A stretch of 64,000 nt of DNA from Thermococcus bergensis (GTDB taxonomy: Archaea > Methanobacteriota_B > Thermococci > Thermococcales > Thermococcaceae). The stretch is from positions 62,001 through 126,000 of the forward strand of contig NZ_JABFNK010000005.1 in the NCBI RefSeq assembly GCF_020386975.1, written 5' to 3'. Positions 39,422 through 47,372 of the stretch are shown here, piece by piece. Made by a program: the position numbers and the translations under genes. The stretch's first letter is position 1, and every line of letters begins with the position of its first letter. The notes beneath the pieces are model-generated. The model had not been told where the DNA came from. It worked only from the letters and a program-made list of their open reading frames with translations, and searched no databases.

Positions 39422-39610
39422 AGACGTTTACGTATTCATATACCAAGACAGAAAAGTCAGGCTTGTTTAACTTCTCAGCCTGGGCGGCGCTTAGAACCGG
39501 AAATAAAACTCTCAAACTGGATCACAATTAATGGTGAGGGAGATAAGATATGTGATATAGGGGTGGTGCTTTTAGTTACTCTTTTACCTCTCCTCCGAAA
39601 AAACTTTTAA
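39422..39610 (+). pseudogene. Degenerate 3' end of a CGP-CTERM secreted protein gene
   Basis: Frame one reads TFTYSYTKTEKSGLFNFSAW and ends in a stop near 39530; a second frame continues INGEGDKICDIGVVLLVTLLPLLRKNF to 39610. The last stretch looks like a decayed CGP-CTERM tail (CDIG for CGPG, then a hydrophobic run, then basic residues). Frameshifts and the absence of a signal peptide mark it as a remnant, probably truncated at the left by a mobile-element end at 39386-39420. This fills most of the 300-base gap between arcS and the next gene. Confidence 0.5.
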
Positions 39611-39632
39611 TACAGCAACTCAATACACCACC

Positions 39633-39932
39633 ATGCCCAAGTATTTCAAGCGAGGAGTAAAACGGGAGCACCACTTTCTCAAAGGGCTTGAGAAGCCGCT
39701 TGAGGAGATAGCCAGTATCCCGGGTGTTAAGAAGGTTATTCCTGGCAGGATATATGCCAGCGACTCAAGGGGCTTTGAGATAAAAGTAACGAGGGAAACC
39801 CATGCAGGTCTAAAGCTCGTTGCAAAGAGTGATGGTTCTGTGCAGGAGGTTTTTCTCGTTGTGGATAGGGAGCAGAGGGAATTTGTCTGGAAGAAGATAG
39901 ACGAGCTTGCGGAGGAGTGGAAGAAGAATTGA
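39633..39932 (+). CDS. Small conserved protein, DUF2103-like predicted metal-binding protein
   Basis: A 99-residue basic protein. It starts MPKYFKRGVKREHHFLKGLEKPLEEIASIPGV... and contains KKVIPGRIYAS, resembling the archaeal DUF2103 family described as predicted metal-binding. The His pair in REHHF is the most likely ligand site; a nucleic-acid role is suggested by the basic N-terminus but not shown. Convergent with the SPOUT gene, with which it shares a 26-bp gap. Confidence 0.6.
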   Translation: MPKYFKRGVKREHHFLKGLEKPLEEIASIPGVKKVIPGRIYASDSRGFEIKVTRETHAGLKLVAKSDGSVQEVFLVVDREQREFVWKKIDELAEEWKKN

Positions 39933-39958
39933 ACAGCATTGGGGAGTGTACAGGCCCT

Positions 39959-40585
39959 TTACAGCTCTCTTTTTCCTTCAAAGAACTCTATGAGTTCTTC
40001 ATCGCTTATGCCTTCTTCATACCCGAGCTCCTTTTTCTGAAGTTCTATTAGGCCGGGAGTGAGCAAAAGCTTTCCGTTAATCTTGGGTACCGCGTAGTGG
40101 AGGGTTATTTCGCTGAACTCATCAAGCCTTATGGTTGGGTGCTCTTCATACTCGATCTCTTCAAGCCGTTTCCCTTCTGCTATGAGCTTTGCCACTATTG
40201 CTGACCCGTCTATCGAAAACTGGACTTTCCCGATATTTCTTGCCTTTGCCCCTTCGATTTTTGATGTTATGAATTTTTTTGTCTTTCCGGTAAACTCAAT
40301 GTCTCCAAGGATTCCTCCCACAACTATAATCGTGTCTTCGTCTATGTCCTCTGGTTTGAGCTCTTCTTCTGCAAAGGGGTCGAGGACTATCATCTTTGAA
40401 CGATCAAACGGAAACTCGGTGACACTTTGTGGAATAACCCCGCCGAGCTTAGCGAGCTCTTCTCTCTCCTCTGGCAAAACGTTTGTGAAGATGAGCTTAT
40501 CTCCCCACCACTCGCTTGCATGCTTATACTCAAGCAGAACCCACTCTCCAAGCTTTTCGAGATGTTCTATTATCAAATATGGCAT
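39959..40585 (-). CDS. SPOUT-fold SAM-dependent methyltransferase (SFM1/DUF431 family)
   Basis: A 208-residue protein of the family that includes yeast Sfm1, a SPOUT enzyme that methylates an arginine of ribosomal protein uS3; archaeal members were formerly predicted RNA methyltransferases. Visible segments are YLIIEHLEKLGEWVLLEYKH at the N-terminus, MIVLDPFAEEELKPEDID, and the knot-region IIVVGGILGDIEFTGKTKKFI. The C-terminal part carries LHYAVPKINGKLLLTPGLIEL. Start at 40585 follows AGGTGAG. Its upstream region runs into tRNA-Pro on the same strand. Whether the substrate is protein or RNA is open. Confidence 0.75.
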   Translation of the reverse strand: MPYLIIEHLEKLGEWVLLEYKHASEWWGDKLIFTNVLPEEREELAKLGGVIPQSVTEFPFDRSKMIVLDPFAEEELKPEDIDEDTIIVVGGILGDIEFTGKTKKFITSKIEGAKARNIGKVQFSIDGSAIVAKLIAEGKRLEEIEYEEHPTIRLDEFSEITLHYAVPKINGKLLLTPGLIELQKKELGYEEGISDEELIEFFEGKREL

Positions 40586-40606
40586 TTTTCTCACCTAGAA
40601 ACTTTA

Positions 40607-40684
40607 TGGTGGGGCCGCCGGGATTTGAACCCGGGTCTCCGGCTCCCGAAGCCGGAAGGATAGACCAAGCTACCCCACGGCCCC
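40607..40684 (-). tRNA. tRNA-Pro (anticodon CGG)
   Basis: On the minus strand the acceptor GGGGCCG (from 40684) pairs with CGGCCCC, followed by A and an encoded CCA ending at 40607. The anticodon arm is CCGGC, loop TTCGGGA, GCCGG, giving anticodon CGG. The T arm carries GGGTTCAAATCCC. No intron. A TATA box (TTTATA, minus strand, about 40710-40717) lies 26 bases upstream. Confidence 0.96.
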
Positions 40685-40778
40685 TCAGCGCTAACTTTCA
40701 AGCATCTGGTTATAAATTTTTCCCAACCCCTTAGCAAAAGATATAAATTCCAAGCTGCATAGTTGGAGAGGATGCCCG

Positions 40779-41834
40779 ATGATATCCATAGTAATACCCA
40801 CATATAATGAGAGAGAAAACCTGGAGGAGCTGTTTGAACGGATAGCGAGGGCTTTAGAGGGAAAAGAGTTTGAAATAATAGTTGTAGATGATAACTCCCC
40901 AGATAGAACATGGGAAAAAGCAGAGGAACTGGCGAAAAAATATCCTGTGCATGTTATACGGAGGATAAATGAGCGAGGTCTTTCTTCCGCTGTTATCAGA
41001 GGCTTTAAGGAAGCTAGGGGGGAGATTATTGTTGTTATGGATGCTGATTTGCAGCACCCTCCAGAGGTTATCCCCAAGTTAGTTGAAGCGGTTGAGAAAG
41101 GGGCGGACATAGCTATAGCGAGCAGATATGTGAAGGGAGGAAAGGTCGAGAACTGGTACTGGTGGAGAAAGCTCATTTCAAAAGGTGCTATAATGATAGG
41201 CAGAGTTGCCTTACCAAAGATTAGAGGGGTCAAAGACCCCGTAAGTGGGTTTTTTGCCCTTAAAAGGGAGGTTGTAGAAGGGGTTGAGCTCAACCCAGTG
41301 GGCTTTAAAATACTCCTTGAAGTGCTCATAAAAGGAAAGTACAAGAAAGTCGTTGAGGTGCCGTTTACGTTTGGATTAAGGAATTTTGGAGAAAGCAAGC
41401 TGAGCAACAAGCAAATACTAAACTATCTGCGTCACCTCTACAGGCTCATGAAATGGGAAGGTGAGATAGATAGACTTGTCAAATTCTCCATAGTTGGTTT
41501 GACCGGTGTCGCTGTAAACGAAGGTGCTCTTCTCGGCTTTGTGGAGTTTTTGGGATGGGATAAAAGACTGGCTGTTATACCAGCTACGGAGCTTTCGATA
41601 CTCAACAACTTTCTGTGGAACGACCTTTGGACGTTTAGAGACCTGAAGAGAAAACCACTCTATCTAAGACTTTTTAACTTCCACCTTGCAGCGCTAACGG
41701 GGGCTCTGGTTCAGTGGGCAATCTATCTGGCTCTGTTGTATGTGGGAGTTCACTATTTGATAGCAAATTTAATTGGAATAGGATTTTCATTTATTGTAAG
41801 ATTCTTCGTCAATCGGAACCTCACATGGGCATGA
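40779..41834 (+). CDS. Dolichol-phosphate mannosyltransferase with GtrA-like membrane domain
   Basis: A 351-residue enzyme. The N-terminal GT2 domain (residues 1-230) has IVIPTYNERENLEELF, VVDDNSPDRTWEKA and the metal-binding VMDADLQHPPEV; the C-terminal 120 residues hold four membrane helices of the GtrA type (FSIVGLTGVAVNEGALLGFV through LIGIGFSFIVRFFVNRNLTW). This is the architecture of the structurally characterised Pyrococcus furiosus dolichylphosphate mannose synthase, which charges dolichol phosphate with mannose from GDP-mannose for glycan assembly. The start follows GAGAGGATG. Confidence 0.92.
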   Translation: MISIVIPTYNERENLEELFERIARALEGKEFEIIVVDDNSPDRTWEKAEELAKKYPVHVIRRINERGLSSAVIRGFKEARGEIIVVMDADLQHPPEVIPKLVEAVEKGADIAIASRYVKGGKVENWYWWRKLISKGAIMIGRVALPKIRGVKDPVSGFFALKREVVEGVELNPVGFKILLEVLIKGKYKKVVEVPFTFGLRNFGESKLSNKQILNYLRHLYRLMKWEGEIDRLVKFSIVGLTGVAVNEGALLGFVEFLGWDKRLAVIPATELSILNNFLWNDLWTFRDLKRKPLYLRLFNFHLAALTGALVQWAIYLALLYVGVHYLIANLIGIGFSFIVRFFVNRNLTWA

Positions 41835-41999
41835 CCGCCTCTAATTACTGCATCTCCACCCTAAAGGGTTAGGCTTTCAGAGAGAAAATGTAAAGTTTAA
41901 ATATTTCGCACCTTACAAAATTTGAGGGCTGTTCTCTAAATGGTTAAAAGCGTGAAGTTTAAATATTTTGACTTAGTATTTTTTAATGGGTGGTTTAGT

Positions 42000-42164
42000 G
42001 TGCCTAAGGCGACCTTTGTTATTAGTGAGGAAACCTTAGAGGAATTTAAAAAAGTGGCTATCCAGCGTTATGGGAACAAGAGAGGCGTTCTGAGTGTGGC
42101 AATAGAAGAAGCCATTAAAGACTGGATCAAGAAAACCAAAGAGGAGCTGGAAAATGCCAAGTGA
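42000..42164 (+). CDS. Ribbon-helix-helix (CopG/Arc type) small protein coupled to tnpB
   Basis: A 54-residue protein starting at GTG 42000 after GGGTGG. PKATFVISEETLEEFKKVAI, then NKRGVLSVAIEEAIKDWIKK fits the ribbon-helix-helix DNA-binding fold (strand, helix, helix). Its end overlaps the ATG of tnpB by 11 bases, so the two are translationally coupled. It may repress its own promoter and so limit TnpB. An upstream in-frame ATG at 41940 would add 20 residues that look random. Confidence 0.7.
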   Translation: MPKATFVISEETLEEFKKVAIQRYGNKRGVLSVAIEEAIKDWIKKTKEELENAK

Positions 42165-43332
42165 GACTATTAAACTCACGGCAAAATTCAAACTCAAAAC
42201 AGAACCCGAAGGGTTAGAAGACCTCTTCACCCTTTACCAAGAAATCGTGAACTTTTTACTCACCCACACTTTTGAAAACAACATTACAAGCTTCTACAGG
42301 TTGAAGAAAGAAACCTACAAGACCCTCCGGAGAGAACATCCAGAACTACCAAGCCATTACATTCACACGGCCTGTCAAATGGCCACCTCAATCTACAAGA
42401 GTTACAGGAAGAGGAAGAGAAAAGGAAAAGCTAATGGAAAACCAACCTTCAAGAAAAAAGTCATAATGCTGGACGACCACCTGTTCAAGCTCGACCTTGA
42501 CGGTGGATTTGTCAAGCTCTCAACTCCAAGTGGAAGGCTGAAACTAGAGTTTTACCCTGCAAAATACCACGAGAAGTTTAGGGAGTGGAAAATAGGGCAA
42601 GCCTGGCTTGTTAAAAACCAGATGGGAATTTTCCTCCACGTGGTGTTCTCAAGAGAGGTTGAAGTTAGAGAGCCGAAAGTCATTGTCGGCGTGGACTTGA
42701 ACGAGAACAACGTTACAATTAGCCTTCCAAACGGTGAATTCATTCAGATAATCACTCACGAGAGGGAGATTAGAACGGGCTACTTCTTGAAGAGAAGGAG
42801 AATCCAGAAGAAGATAAAAACTGGTAAAAAGAGGAGAGAGCTTTTGGAAAAGTATGGCGAAAGAGAAAGGAACAGACTAAATGACTTGTATCACAAGTTA
42901 GCAAACAAGATTGTTGAACTGGCGGAAAAGTATGGTGGTATTGCTCTTGAAGACTTAACGGAAATCAGGAACACAATAAGGTATTCGGCTGAAATGAACG
43001 GTCGCTTGCACAGGTGGGGTTTTAGGAAGCTTCAATCCATTATTGAGTATAAAGCCAAGTTGAAGGGTGTGAGTGTGGTTTTTGTTAATCCTGCTCGCAC
43101 TTCATCCCTGTGCCCGATATGTGGGGGAAAGTTAAGCCCGAATGGGTATAGGGTTTTAAAATGCGAGTGTGGTTTTGAGGCTGATAGGGATGTTGTTGGG
43201 AGTTGGAATATTCGTTTGAAAGCCTTGAAGATGTGGGGAGTCTCCGTTCCCCCCGAAAGCCAGCCAATGAAGACGGGAGGCTGGAAGCCTACCCGTTATG
43301 AAATTAACACTTTACACACACTTTACGGGTAG
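42154..43332 (+). CDS. tnpB: TnpB RNA-guided nuclease (OrfB family)
   Basis: A 392-residue TnpB. RuvC motifs are visible in order: GVDLNENN (RuvC-I Asp), IALEDLTEIRN (RuvC-II Glu) and ADRDVVGSWNIR (RuvC-III Asp), with the zinc ribbon CPICGGK and CECG between II and III. TnpB proteins of this type cut DNA guided by an RNA made from the element's right end, biasing element retention. Catalytic residues appear intact, so it may be active. The coding 3' end includes the right-end inverted repeat, consistent with an overlapping guide RNA. Confidence 0.93.
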   Translation: MPSETIKLTAKFKLKTEPEGLEDLFTLYQEIVNFLLTHTFENNITSFYRLKKETYKTLRREHPELPSHYIHTACQMATSIYKSYRKRKRKGKANGKPTFKKKVIMLDDHLFKLDLDGGFVKLSTPSGRLKLEFYPAKYHEKFREWKIGQAWLVKNQMGIFLHVVFSREVEVREPKVIVGVDLNENNVTISLPNGEFIQIITHEREIRTGYFLKRRRIQKKIKTGKKRRELLEKYGERERNRLNDLYHKLANKIVELAEKYGGIALEDLTEIRNTIRYSAEMNGRLHRWGFRKLQSIIEYKAKLKGVSVVFVNPARTSSLCPICGGKLSPNGYRVLKCECGFEADRDVVGSWNIRLKALKMWGVSVPPESQPMKTGGWKPTRYEINTLHTLYG

Positions 43333-43334
43333 GC
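43287..43334 (+). repeat. 10-bp inverted repeat at the end of tnpB
   Basis: GCCTACCCGT and ACGGGTAGGC form a perfect 10-bp stem with a 28-nt AT-rich loop. The tnpB stop codon lies inside the right arm. It may be the element's right-end hairpin, the 3' part of its guide RNA, or a terminator-like structure. Confidence 0.5.
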
Positions 43335-43348
43335 AGAACGGGAGGTAC

Positions 43349-44059
43349 ATGGAAGACATCTCAAGCGGATTCTACAGACGAATTTCTACAGGAGTGAAAG
43401 GGCTCGACGACCTTATCGGAGGAGGATTGATTCCGGGAAGAGTCTATGTTGTTACAGGCCCACCCGGGAGCGGTAAAACCACTCTCGGAATCCAGTTTCT
43501 TGTTGAAGGTGCAAAAAACTGGGAAAAGGGAGTTTATATATCTCTTGTTGACGACCCAAAGACGATAATCCAGGATATGTTTCATTATAAGTTTAATTTG
43601 CTTTCTTTCATTAGAAGCAAAAAAATAGTGATATACGACCTTAGCTCTACCATTACAGCGGGAGACAAAAAGCCTAGCTGGGGAGAAATCCTTGACGAAA
43701 TAAAGATGATCATTGTTAATGAAAATGCAAAGAGAGTTGTCATAGATTCCTTCACTCCCTTGGAGCTTATGGTCAGGGATCCGGAGAACAAAAGAAGGGA
43801 ACTGGTTAGGCTGATAAAACTTCTTTCTCTTATGGGTATAACGGCATTCGTGATAACAGAAATGATGGAGTCCGATAAATATACGGACGACTACTATGTA
43901 GCGAGTGGAGTAATAGTGATGCACCACTTTATGAGGAATTTCCAGATGGTCAGGGGGATTCAGATATTGAAAATGAGAGGAACTGCACATGATAGCAATA
44001 TGAAAAAAGTGAGATTCACTGAAAATGGGATAGAAGTGTATAATGAAGCCCCCTGGTGA
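43349..44059 (+). CDS. KaiC-like RecA-superfamily ATPase
   Basis: A 236-residue single-domain KaiC-like protein. It has the RecA-type Walker A motif VVTGPPGSGKTTLGIQFL (about residues 30-47), preceded by the typical RISTGVKGLDDLIGGGLIPGR, and Walker B in KRVVIDSFTPLELM. Members are common in Thermococcales and suspected to act in signalling. Start at 43349 follows GGGAGG; an earlier in-frame ATG (43298) is inside the TnpB element. The element's right end lies within 15 bases of the start, so this gene's promoter may have been replaced. The stop overlaps the next GTG. Confidence 0.82.
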   Translation: MEDISSGFYRRISTGVKGLDDLIGGGLIPGRVYVVTGPPGSGKTTLGIQFLVEGAKNWEKGVYISLVDDPKTIIQDMFHYKFNLLSFIRSKKIVIYDLSSTITAGDKKPSWGEILDEIKMIIVNENAKRVVIDSFTPLELMVRDPENKRRELVRLIKLLSLMGITAFVITEMMESDKYTDDYYVASGVIVMHHFMRNFQMVRGIQILKMRGTAHDSNMKKVRFTENGIEVYNEAPW

Positions 44060-44487
44060 TTGCTGTGACGAGGGAAGACCTGATAAAGAAGGCATACCGC
44101 TTTGGGTACTTTGTTGGTTATAAAGGACACACGGAATGGGTGTCGTGGGTAGCAAAAAAGAAGGAAGAAATTTACAGAAAAGCTGAAGATTTGGGGATAT
44201 ACGAGGAAGTTAAAACTGCCTACAGGAAAGGTCTTCAGGATGGAAAAGAAAGGAGAATGAGAGAAATAACACAAGGGCTGAAAAAACTTGAGGACGAAAT
44301 TCTACCGGAAAAATCAAGGAAGCTAGGGGCTGAAACCGTTAAAGAAAAAGTTGAAATTGAGGAGGAGTTTCTGCAGTTTTTAAAAACTCCAAAAATTGTG
44401 GAACCCCCAGAGATACTTGCACTTACAAAAGCGCTTGATGTGCCTCAGATGTTTTCTCACCCTAAAATGCTGGGTAGAGAAGAGTAA
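44056..44487 (+). CDS. Hypothetical charged helical protein, partner of the KaiC-like ATPase
   Basis: A 143-residue soluble protein with no family I recognise. It is rich in Lys and Glu and mostly helical (REDLIKKAYRFGYFVGYKGH, then KKKEEIYRKAEDLGIYEEVK, then ITQGLKKLEDEILPEKSRKL). The first part with repeated aromatic-Gly spacing (FGYFVGYKG; AYRKGLQDGKE) could be a duplicated helical hairpin. A GTG at 44056 overlaps the stop of the KaiC-like gene; GTG at 44065 is an alternative. Close coupling suggests it works with that ATPase. Confidence 0.55.
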   Translation: MIAVTREDLIKKAYRFGYFVGYKGHTEWVSWVAKKKEEIYRKAEDLGIYEEVKTAYRKGLQDGKERRMREITQGLKKLEDEILPEKSRKLGAETVKEKVEIEEEFLQFLKTPKIVEPPEILALTKALDVPQMFSHPKMLGREE

Positions 44488-44528
44488 ACTTTATCCGTTC
44501 TCTTGCTTATTTTTCATTGGTGTTATCT

Positions 44529-46214
44529 ATGAGAGAATTTTTGGAAGAAGCCGAAGTCTTTAATGCGGAAAATGTTCTGGAGTACATTTCTGAAATTGCT
44601 AAGTTCCACAGGATACAGGGCTCTAAAGAGCTTGTTGAAGCGGCTAAATATATACTAGAAGAGCTTAGGGTGAACGGCATAAAAGCAGGGCTCTTTGAGG
44701 ATGTTTACGACGGAGAAAGGTGGCATTTAACGTTGGTTTCCCCTATTGCGTGGGATCTTATACATGGGGAAGTTGAGATTGTGGGGAAGAGAATAACAAC
44801 CTCCAAGACGCCCCTTCTCGTAATGGCACATTCTCCACCTGGAAAAGCCGAGGGGGAAGTTGTTGCAATAGAGAGGGAAGAAGACTGGGAAAACGCAAAG
44901 GGCAAGATTGTCATGGTGGGCGAGAAGTGGCATGAAAACTACAAAAAAGCAAATGAAAAAGGGGCCCTTGCGTTTATAGCCTACAGAAAAGGAACAGGCA
45001 AAGCATTTCCTTACATTGGGCTGTTTTTAGCCAAGAACGACTTGGAATGGGCAAAAATCCCTGCAGTTGCCCTAAGCGATGAGCTTGCAAACACCGTTAT
45101 AGGGAAACTAAAGAAATGTGAAAAAGTAACGGCAAAAATCAAGGTTGAAACGCTAATTTCAGACAGCCAGGCACTTCCGATTGTTTATGCGACGGTGGGG
45201 AAACCTCCCTATGTTCTTTTTGTAGCCCATATATGCCACCCTAGACCGGGTGCAAATGACAACGCAAGCGGAGCAGCGATGCTGATTGAGCTGGCTAAGG
45301 TGCTCAATAATCTCTACAACGATTCGTTCCGCTTTGGCTTCGCTTTTCTTTGGATTCCGGAGCATTATGGAACGCAGGCGTTTATAGAGAAATATACAAA
45401 GCTCGATGATTACTACGTGGCAATAAACCTTGACATGGTTGGGGGAAGTGAAGACAGAGCCAACTCAACGATAATGATAATTAGAACTCCGTTATCGAGG
45501 TTTTCAATTGTTTCTGGGATTCTGGAGTACTACCTCAACCTTGCAAACTCTGGTGGAGAGAGCTTTGGAGGGAGTCCCCTGCCAAAATTGAAGATCAGAA
45601 GCTATCCCTACGAGCTCGGAAGCGATCATGATGTGTTCAACTTCTTTGGGATTCCAAGCGTGATGCCCATAACTTGGCCTGACAGGTTCTATCACTCAAG
45701 TGAGGACAGTGTAGAGAAAATCAGCAAAGAAAGCCTTGAAATAATAGGAAAAGCGGTACTTGCTACTGCTTTAGCCCTAGCAAAAGCAAAGAAAGAAGAG
45801 CTTGAGAGATTCGCCAGAGGTTTTACAATGAAGTACCTTGGAGAGCTTAGCATTGAGAGAGACCTTGAAGTGGCTGAAAAGCTCGTGATGCTTGGACTAT
45901 CGAGGGATTCTGAGTTCTTGGGGCTAAACATAGGGCACAAATTTACCTTTGAGCCCTGGCTGAAGTGGAATAAAAAAGGCATTATTTATCCAAGATCGGT
46001 AAAGCAGATTGACGAAAAGAAGGGGGAGGAGCTGGGAAAAATATTGGAAGATAGGAAAATGGGTGTTTTGCTCCATGAGCTATTAATGCTGGGGGAGATA
46101 ATGCCAAAAGAAGAGGCATTCAAAGCTCTGGAAGAGGAGTACGGGAAGTTCGAGAAAGAAAAGCTTGAGAAAGCGGTTGGGATATTAAGGTCTTTAGATA
46201 TTATCGTTTTTTAG
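44529..46214 (+). CDS. M28-family aminopeptidase (DUF4910-like)
   Basis: A 561-residue zinc peptidase. After an N-terminal region with a PA-like insert (TTSKTPLLVMAHSPPG to KGALAFIAYRKGTG), the M28 metal ligands are visible: His and Asp in FVAHICHPRPGANDNASGAAM, Glu in WIPEHYGTQ, Asp in INLDMVGG, and His in LGSDHDVFNF. The C-terminal 130 residues resemble the winged-helix tail seen in DUF4910 proteins (GKILEDRKMGVLLHELLML). It probably trims peptides in the cytoplasm; there is no signal peptide. Start at 44529 follows TTGGTG; a longer TTG start is at 44517. Confidence 0.85.
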   Translation: MREFLEEAEVFNAENVLEYISEIAKFHRIQGSKELVEAAKYILEELRVNGIKAGLFEDVYDGERWHLTLVSPIAWDLIHGEVEIVGKRITTSKTPLLVMAHSPPGKAEGEVVAIEREEDWENAKGKIVMVGEKWHENYKKANEKGALAFIAYRKGTGKAFPYIGLFLAKNDLEWAKIPAVALSDELANTVIGKLKKCEKVTAKIKVETLISDSQALPIVYATVGKPPYVLFVAHICHPRPGANDNASGAAMLIELAKVLNNLYNDSFRFGFAFLWIPEHYGTQAFIEKYTKLDDYYVAINLDMVGGSEDRANSTIMIIRTPLSRFSIVSGILEYYLNLANSGGESFGGSPLPKLKIRSYPYELGSDHDVFNFFGIPSVMPITWPDRFYHSSEDSVEKISKESLEIIGKAVLATALALAKAKKEELERFARGFTMKYLGELSIERDLEVAEKLVMLGLSRDSEFLGLNIGHKFTFEPWLKWNKKGIIYPRSVKQIDEKKGEELGKILEDRKMGVLLHELLMLGEIMPKEEAFKALEEEYGKFEKEKLEKAVGILRSLDIIVF

Positions 46215-46526
46215 TTCTTTCTCAATTTCATTTATCTTTTTGACAACATTTTCCTTAAGTTTTGCCAGAAGCTCAGAAGGTGAGACTGCAGAATAAACAT
46301 AGCCAAGCCAGCCTCTTTGAATGAGCTCCCTCTTGAGAACTCCCCTCTTGTACAGGTTGAGGACGTGTTCCCTAACACTTCTCTCGCTTATTCCAAGCTC
46401 TTCTTTTATTTCAGTTATCCTCATAGGGGCTTTCTTTTCCAAGAGCAAGCGGTATATTCTAAGTTCGTTTTTCTTGAACCCCAATGTTCTCAAGAGGCCC
46501 TCAAGCTTATCGTACACGTCCCCCAT
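46194..46526 (-). CDS. Winged-helix transcriptional regulator, TrmB-like
   Basis: A 110-residue protein with a helix-turn-helix (LLEKKAPMRITEIKEELGISERSVREHVLNLYKRGVLKRE) preceded by a short helix (YDKLEGLLRTLGFKKNELRIYR), the N-terminal pattern of TrmB-like regulators. The sugar-binding C-terminal domain of true TrmB is missing. Start at 46526 follows AGGTGTGAG; the ATG at 46559 is upstream of that site. Its end overlaps the 3' end of the convergent aminopeptidase gene by 21 bases. Confidence 0.75.
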   Translation of the reverse strand: MGDVYDKLEGLLRTLGFKKNELRIYRLLLEKKAPMRITEIKEELGISERSVREHVLNLYKRGVLKRELIQRGWLGYVYSAVSPSELLAKLKENVVKKINEIEKELKNDNI

Positions 46527-46564
46527 CTTTCTCTCACACCTATGAATATTTAACTTCATAGGTT

Positions 46565-47221
46565 TTAAGCCTTACGGTTTAGCTCAACTTTGCCAATATA
46601 GGTTCCGTCTCCAAGAAAAGCCTCTCCTGATGAAGACTCTTTCAAAAATGGGATCATTTTTATCCCCTCTCTCACGTCGAACCCTTCTATGTAGGGATTT
46701 ACCGTGGGCAAAATTAGAAAATCTTCAACTTTAAAGAAGCATTTTACTTTTCTAATGTTTCCTCCAATCCTCAAGCTGAGTGCAGGATGGATGTGTCCTA
46801 GAAAAGCTTTCTCAAACTCAACTTCCGGAAGGTTCTGGTGTCCATGGAGGAAAAGCATATCATCGAGGAGAAAATGACTGACGACATTTACATTTCTGAA
46901 TTCCTTTGTGACTTCTTCTATTTTCCCATCGTGGTTTCCCTTTGTTATGACAATGCTGTACTCTGCAATCTCAGAAAAGAATTCCATAAGGAGCTTTTTG
47001 ACAAATCTACTCATTCCGAGGGGTTCTTTTATGTCACCTAAGATAATCACCAGATCTGGATCTTTCTCTTTTATAAACTCCGCAAGACTTTTTTCGAATT
47101 TTGTTCTTATCCTTAACCCCCTCGAAAGTTCAAAAGCTATGTGGGGATCTGCAAGAACGAGGGTTCTTCCGGAAGATGTTTTAAGTTCAAGGGAAAGCTC
47201 CTCGTAAAGAAAATTTTCCAT
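46565..47221 (-). CDS. Metallophosphoesterase
   Basis: A 218-residue calcineurin-like phosphoesterase. The metal-binding motifs are in order: VLADPHIAFEL (Asp, His), ILGDIKEPLG (Asp), VITKGNHDGKIEE (Asn-His), LFLHGHQ and LGHIHPAL (His). It resembles the archaeal/bacterial group often next to Lhr helicases, whose substrates are unsettled (nucleic acid ends or cyclic nucleotides). Here no helicase neighbour is present. Start at 47221; the ATG at 47230 is possible. It ends 39 bases upstream of the HTH gene start on the same strand. Confidence 0.85.
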   Translation of the reverse strand: MENFLYEELSLELKTSSGRTLVLADPHIAFELSRGLRIRTKFEKSLAEFIKEKDPDLVIILGDIKEPLGMSRFVKKLLMEFFSEIAEYSIVITKGNHDGKIEEVTKEFRNVNVVSHFLLDDMLFLHGHQNLPEVEFEKAFLGHIHPALSLRIGGNIRKVKCFFKVEDFLILPTVNPYIEGFDVREGIKMIPFLKESSSGEAFLGDGTYIGKVELNRKA

Positions 47222-47258
47222 GATAATCACGTAAAAGAGATATAAAGATTGAAGAAAA

Positions 47259-47372
47259 TCAGATTATTCCTCTCTCCTTCTTTCTCTGCCTCTTTAGTCT
47301 CCTAATCCTCTTTTTAATCCACTTCCACCTCATTCTTCCCTTCTTTTTCCATTTCCTTGGTCTCCTCTTCAT
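47259..47372 (-). CDS. rpl41e: Large ribosomal subunit protein eL41
   Basis: A 37-residue protein, overwhelmingly Arg, Lys and Trp: [20 protein letters not shown] then [17 protein letters not shown]. This is the archaeal form of eL41, the smallest ribosomal protein, a single basic helix. A GGGGTGATG ribosome binding site precedes ATG 47372 (ATG 47378 is also in frame). Genes this short are often missed. It stands alone, upstream of the metallophosphoesterase. Confidence 0.92.
   Translation of the reverse strand: MKRRPRKWKKKGRMRWKWIKKRIRRLKRQRKKERGII

Larger units (their letters stand above)
41862..43345 (+). mobile_element. TnpB element (IS605/IS1341 type, no Y1 transposase)
   Basis: Contains a ribbon-helix-helix gene and tnpB in overlapping arrangement, without a TnpA. 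A short stem ACCCTAAAGGGTT near the left edge (about 41870) and a perfect inverted repeat at the right (GCCTACCCGT at 43287-43296, ACGGGTAGGC at 43325-43334) are candidate end hairpins. Exact ends are not determined and there is no target duplication, as expected for this class. The right end abuts the KaiC-like gene. Confidence 0.6.

Noticed and set aside
40691-41410. Minus-strand open frame of 239 codons opposite the mannosyltransferase gene
   Set aside because: Ser/Pro-rich shadow frame; the plus strand has unambiguous GT2 motifs.
43361-44155. Minus-strand open frame of 264 codons opposite the KaiC-like gene
   Set aside because: Composition is unlike protein and the plus strand carries a clear Walker A and B motif.
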